Shown: positions 59,467 to 64,000 of the stretch, one piece after another
Position numbering within the stretch: position 1 is the stretch's first letter
Layout of the letters: each line of letters opens with the position of its first letter
The notes under the pieces: model-generated
The model's input: only the letters and a program-made list of their open reading frames with translations
The model's database searches: none
What the model was told of the DNA's origin: nothing
Made by a program: the position numbers and the translations under genes
Assembly: GCF_052324685.1 (NCBI RefSeq)
Contig: NC_135223.1
Span: 10,089,883-10,153,882, forward strand
DNA length: 64,000 nucleotides
Direction of reading: 5' to 3'
From: Brachyhypopomus gauderio
Taxonomy: Eukaryota > Chordata > Actinopteri > Gymnotiformes > Hypopomidae

Positions 59467-61483
59467 GTGGGTAAGACGACACTCTCTCTGCTGCCATGGT
59501 GGATGTGTAAGACGATGATAAAGCCTTTCTGATCACCTGACTATAGCCCAGTGGTGCTGGAGTGTCACCGTTCTTTCACTGGTTTGCTCCTTCGCTGGAA
59601 AAGCTACTAGCTTCTGACTTGCTTCCTTTCATTTGGGCCACTATTGAAAATGTCCTGTTGAATTGTGCTGCCGTGCACTGACATTTGTGTGAATTATAAC
59701 GAGGGCTCATTGTGGTTTCCAGATTCCCATCCCTTTTTACATCCTTTATTGTTTAGATATGATGTGAATTTGCGATAGAGTGGAGGAGTTGTCTCTCAAC
59801 TGATTTGGAGCCCTTTACATATGCTTGAAGCTCCATTTCTCAACCAATTTATAAGCATACGCGTCTAAATTATGGCTTCACATACACACAGATACAGACA
59901 CACTCACCTCTTGCCAATCACATTCAAGTTTAAATAAGTTAAGTTTAATAGCCTAAATGCATTTTGTTCCTTTCTAGCCGAATGGTATTTATGCGTAATC
60001 TAGAGCTGCTGAAGTAAATCTTGTGTAATTGGCACTGGAGGGCCATGTGGTGCAGCCTGATCAAGACTCTCCTGTAACGGGCCTGCCTAGCCGCCTGCCA
60101 TCTGGCTGACGACTTGTACATGAGCGCTGACGACCCGAGCAGAGGTGTGGGGCAGCCCGGCCGGGTCAGCGCCGCGCTGCTTTCATGTCTGCCCTACCTG
60201 CTCCCCACGGCACCGCGCACCTTAACCCGCCCTCGCTAACTCCACAGAGCCAGCGCCAGCGCTTAGCACACTGCGTCGATTGTAGCGGCCCGGGCCATGT
60301 GTTTGCGTCTCGTAAATCTTAGCCAAGGCTAGAACGCCCCCCCCCCTCCCCCCCTACGCCTCAACCTCCAATGCACTCACCCCCTTTCCCCTTTCTCACA
60401 CACACACACACACACCCCTTCGCAGCGGGTCCCGCTAAAGACCAACGGAACATATGGCGTGAGTTAACGGCCCCGGCTACAGAGGGGATCAGCCTGGCTT
60501 GTATTTTACGGGCCACCTGAAAGGGGGAGAGATCGGGGTGTATTACCTTCTCACCCCCCCCCCCCCCCCCCCCCCCCCCCATGCCACAGGAGTCTTATCT
60601 TAAACCAGGTTCCAGTTGCAGCAGAGTGTGTTGGTGTGTTTTCTCCTGGGTGTACACTGCGCTAACGATGCTCACTGCTCCCTCTCACGTGTGTTACTTC
60701 GTAAATGGCCGCCCCAGACTCTTCTGCTCGCTGCCATCATGACCATCGTAGCAGCGCTGTGGTATGGTACAGTCAAGTACATGTGGCACAGGGCCAAAAC
60801 CACCCTCACCCGTGAAACCAATTGAGCTGGCTGCCATCAGGTTTTCGTTTGTACTTCACGCCGCGTTATTTTAGGGCGCTGATGACAGTCTCCACCCAAA
60901 GATCGACGCAAAGTTCTCTCCCTGCTAGCTCTTCCGACTGTATGTGAAAAAACAACCTGCAGAAACTTCTGGAAAAACTCCACAGCAATTTGCCCTGGGC
61001 TTTGATTTTGTTTCCTGTCTGATGGGCGGATCATGACGATGAGAGGAGAGAGCTGAGATGAAGCAGAGCGGCTCAGACACCTGCCCCAGTTTCACCTCTC
61101 TGATTGGAGTACCGACTGCAGTGAAAAAAAGGGCTACACGGATTCACAGAACCTATGGGGAAAAAAAAATTCCGACATTCATGAATTGGACGTAGGCAAT
61201 CACTATTGGTGTAATCTTGGTGATCTACATGTGTGGTCCGCGTGAACAGCCGGGCCATCTGTGTGGAACATTATGGAACAGTGAGATAGGAAGAGCCGCA
61301 TGTAGAAGTTATTTTACCTCAGCATTGGCAGGAGAACGGCGGCTTCTCCCCCCTCCCTGCGACCTGTCCTCATCCACTCAGCATTCTTGGTAGGAATGAT
61401 AGGATCACTATTTCTGGTCTGCTGCATGTCTGGGGGATTGCTGCCCTGTCTGGGAGAAAGGTGGGGCCAGAATCAATACCCTG

Positions 61484-61530
<47 letters not shown>

Positions 61531-64000
61531 CTCTCTCTACCTCTTTGTCTTTCTCTCTTTGTGTATTTCTTTCAGTGTATTTTTCTCTCTGTCTGTATTT
61601 TTAGGCTTAGGCTACAGGTGTGCAGTATGTAGACAGCTGCACCTTCTTTGACTGGACGCCAACCACCTGTCTCTTCAATATGTGTGTGTGTTTATGTGTA
61701 TATGTGTAAAGAAAGAGAAATGCAAGAGAACTTCTATAATGTTGTGTTGACACCAGGGCCCTTGGCCTGTACACATAAACTCATTTCATTGTGTCCATCT
61801 ATTGGTCATCATGGTGTCAGAAGGTCCTCTCCCTCAGCCACCATGACATGAACACATTCAGAGGAATACGCCCAAGCCATTCGTAGTTATGCCACAATGC
61901 TATGGGTCATTATAAATCACCCCTTGGAAGTGGAGTGTCAGCGGGTCAGGGCGGGGTGAGGCTGATGACACACAGCAATCTGACCTACTTAGCATGTGTG
62001 TATCCAGTGTAGCTTTTATGCACTTCCACCTGGAGTGCAGAAGTGATCAGACAGTTTAATTGTACTTTTGAACTGAAAGCTGACCCAGACCCACAGTGTT
62101 GGTGTTCACATATTGTTTGTTCTTTTTCAAAGTCAAAGTCACACTCTGGTGCAAACAGACAATAAATACTGAGATATATAGAAATATATGCACCTATATT
62201 TTGTGCTACAAAACTACTACAAAAACTATAAAGATGTACAGTAAAAGACTGTACTGCACTCATTTAACTTTTTGAAGGTTCTTGAATGATTTTACTTTAG
62301 CAGTTTGACTGAAATCTGGTCATATCGATATCTTTGCTTGGCATTAGAACAACAGACACACAGAATCACCAGTTTTAACACATTCACTGCAACATATACA
62401 TTACACACTTTCAAATTCCAAATCTTTAACTGAGACAGGACATAACTACACTGCATAACTACATGGTTAAGCAAGTTCTAGAAACATAACCCTAACCTTA
62501 ACGGGCCTTTTGAAAAGTCGACTGGAGTTTCCAGCTGATTCGAACAATTGTTATCAGCGGCCGAGAGCTCCTCAAACATTCAGAGGTGAACACGTGAATC
62601 TCCTGGGCAGCTCAGTCCTCTTTCTATCTGCACTGTCTTCGGTATAAATCTGCTGAAAGGGCTCAGATTGATGGCGCTGGAATGGAGTGAGACAGGTCCT
62701 GACTGAAATACAAGTTTGAGAGTCTCCGTCTTGATAATCCATTAGTTTACGCTCCATGACCCCCAGTCCCCCCAACCCCCCCCCCACACACCCCCCCCCC
62801 CCCCCCCCCCCCCCACCCATGTCTCTTGCTTTCTTGGCACATTGTCATTCCTGTGGTGGTGAGAATGGTAAGGTTTCTCCACTAGCCTCGATGATTGTGT
62901 TCATCACAAACCCACCTGCATCCTGAATTAACTAGCGTGTCTCCGGCTTGGTGCTTTAATACATCCGACATCACAGACGGGGCTGTTTAGAAATGTTTTG
63001 GTTTTAGCGTGCGGTACACATGACTGATGAGTCACTCGGCGTGTCATTAGCAATCTGTGTCATTTAGCACGCTTGTGGGGAGCCGTACACGCCGCAATTC
63101 GAGGTTTCGAACCATAGTCACACGGCTGACTCTGAGGGGCAGCAGGGCGTGGCGCGTGAGGTTGGCCAACCACGACCCTCCAACGCAGCCCGAAGCAGGC
63201 GGCTGAGTCCCAGACCTTCCCACGCCTCAGCGCGCCCCTGGACTCGCCGCTAACCCAGGCTCCGCGCAGTGAGGTGGCGTGTTTACCGCATGAGCGCATG
63301 GTTCAACGATACCGGAGGAGCACTTGACACGGCGATTCGTCGTAATCAGCACGGCAAGGCCAGGCCGAACGATGTCAAAACGGGGCCGGGGCGGCGATTC
63401 ATTCGGATCAGGCCCGGCGTGTGGTCCTGTTAAAAACCCCAGGCCCTCCGTTTATTTCTGTTAAGCTCTTCCGCACTCGGCGTGCACACGCGAGGGCTTT
63501 TCAAAGGGCCTGGACGGTGGGAGCGAGCAGGCCAGTGATTGACTTTGTTTTGTTTGTGAGGCGAGCCGCTCTAACAATCCCAGCCAGTGCCTCCATTTTA
63601 ATTCCAGCCCACTTCATGGTAGGTAGTTAAAAGCACATTGTGGTTATGGTCCCATAACAGAGAGACGTGATGGAGTGGGGCTCACAGGGTTAACGCCTGA
63701 AGTTAAAGACATCCAAACACCACACAAACAGTGTCGACTCCTCGCTGCACATTTGCAGTTCTTGTTTCAATTATGCAGACCGTTTAAATGTGTACAGCGG
63801 ACTTTTCTATGAAATTGACATACCTTTCTAATTAACTGATATTTGACTTAGCATGTCAATGTTCGTAAAACTTCTCTATAAAAGGAGCCATACTGATTTA
63901 AAAGGCCGAAGTAGCAGAAACAATAGGATTAGCACGTGAGCACGATGATATTTGCCCTTTTCTGTTCTGGACAACAAATTAACCGATGTGATTTAATGCG
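59467..64000. other. fhod3 intron 3 (partial)
   Basis: No further exon recognised. Homopolymer C runs at about 60556-60581 and 62788-62813, and a (CT)n tract at 61490-61525. GC-rich patches at 60.1-60.3 and 63.1-63.4 kb. Confidence 0.5.

Noticed and set aside
60616..60825. Small membrane-like plus-strand protein near 60.7 kb
   Set aside because: It does not match the expected next fhod3 exon, has no splice support in phase, and no recognised family.

Overview
The window is vertebrate nuclear DNA, almost certainly from a ray-finned (teleost-type) fish. Coding sequence lies in short exons with GT-AG borders. The proteins are vertebrate families, and introns and intergenic DNA carry abundant (CA)n, (GA)n and (AT)n microsatellites, a fish-type tRNA-derived SINE and several short terminal-inverted-repeat elements. 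Exons were assembled by hand: every join was accepted only when donor, acceptor and reading phase agreed. Nothing suggests a prokaryotic or viral replicon, and I did not find an undescribed biological system. The most interesting material is a decayed gene, a partial exon duplication, two intact-looking non-autonomous transposons and several perfect foldback sequences.

Layout. (1) Positions 1-20,174, minus strand: the 5' two-thirds of a rapgef5-type gene (Rap guanine nucleotide exchange factor 5, EPAC-related). Nine upstream exons (20,174 down to 9,382) sum to exactly 304 codons and include a DEP domain. A separate exon at 4,800-5,178 has its own ATG in a GC-rich stretch and matches the start of the short, DEP-less (MR-GEF) isoform. 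The REM and catalytic CDC25 exons must lie beyond position 1. (2) 20.2-25.9 kb: intergenic. It holds a 353-bp hAT-like element with an 8-bp target duplication, another inverted-repeat element, a decayed ferroportin-like (slc40a1-type) sequence on the minus strand, and a perfect 15-bp foldback. (3) 26,341-32,166, minus strand: slc6a18-like transporter, 12 coding exons, 624 codons plus stop. (4) 33,110-42,859, minus strand: slc6a19-like transporter, 12 coding exons, 616 codons plus stop, with a TATA box upstream. The ten internal exons of the two transporters have identical lengths, so they are ancient tandem duplicates. (5) 44,924-59,466, plus strand, divergent from slc6a19: the first three coding exons of fhod3 (formin homology 2 domain containing 3); the gene continues past the right edge.

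How the genes relate. The two SLC6 genes encode Na+-coupled neutral amino acid transporters of the B0AT group, which in vertebrates act in apical membranes of kidney and gut epithelia; they lie head-to-tail less than 1 kb apart. rapgef5 (Rap GTPase signalling) and fhod3 (actin assembly in muscle) are unrelated neighbours. Intron and intergenic tracts over 300 bp were read for further exons; where no gene is listed I saw only repeats or unremarkable sequence.
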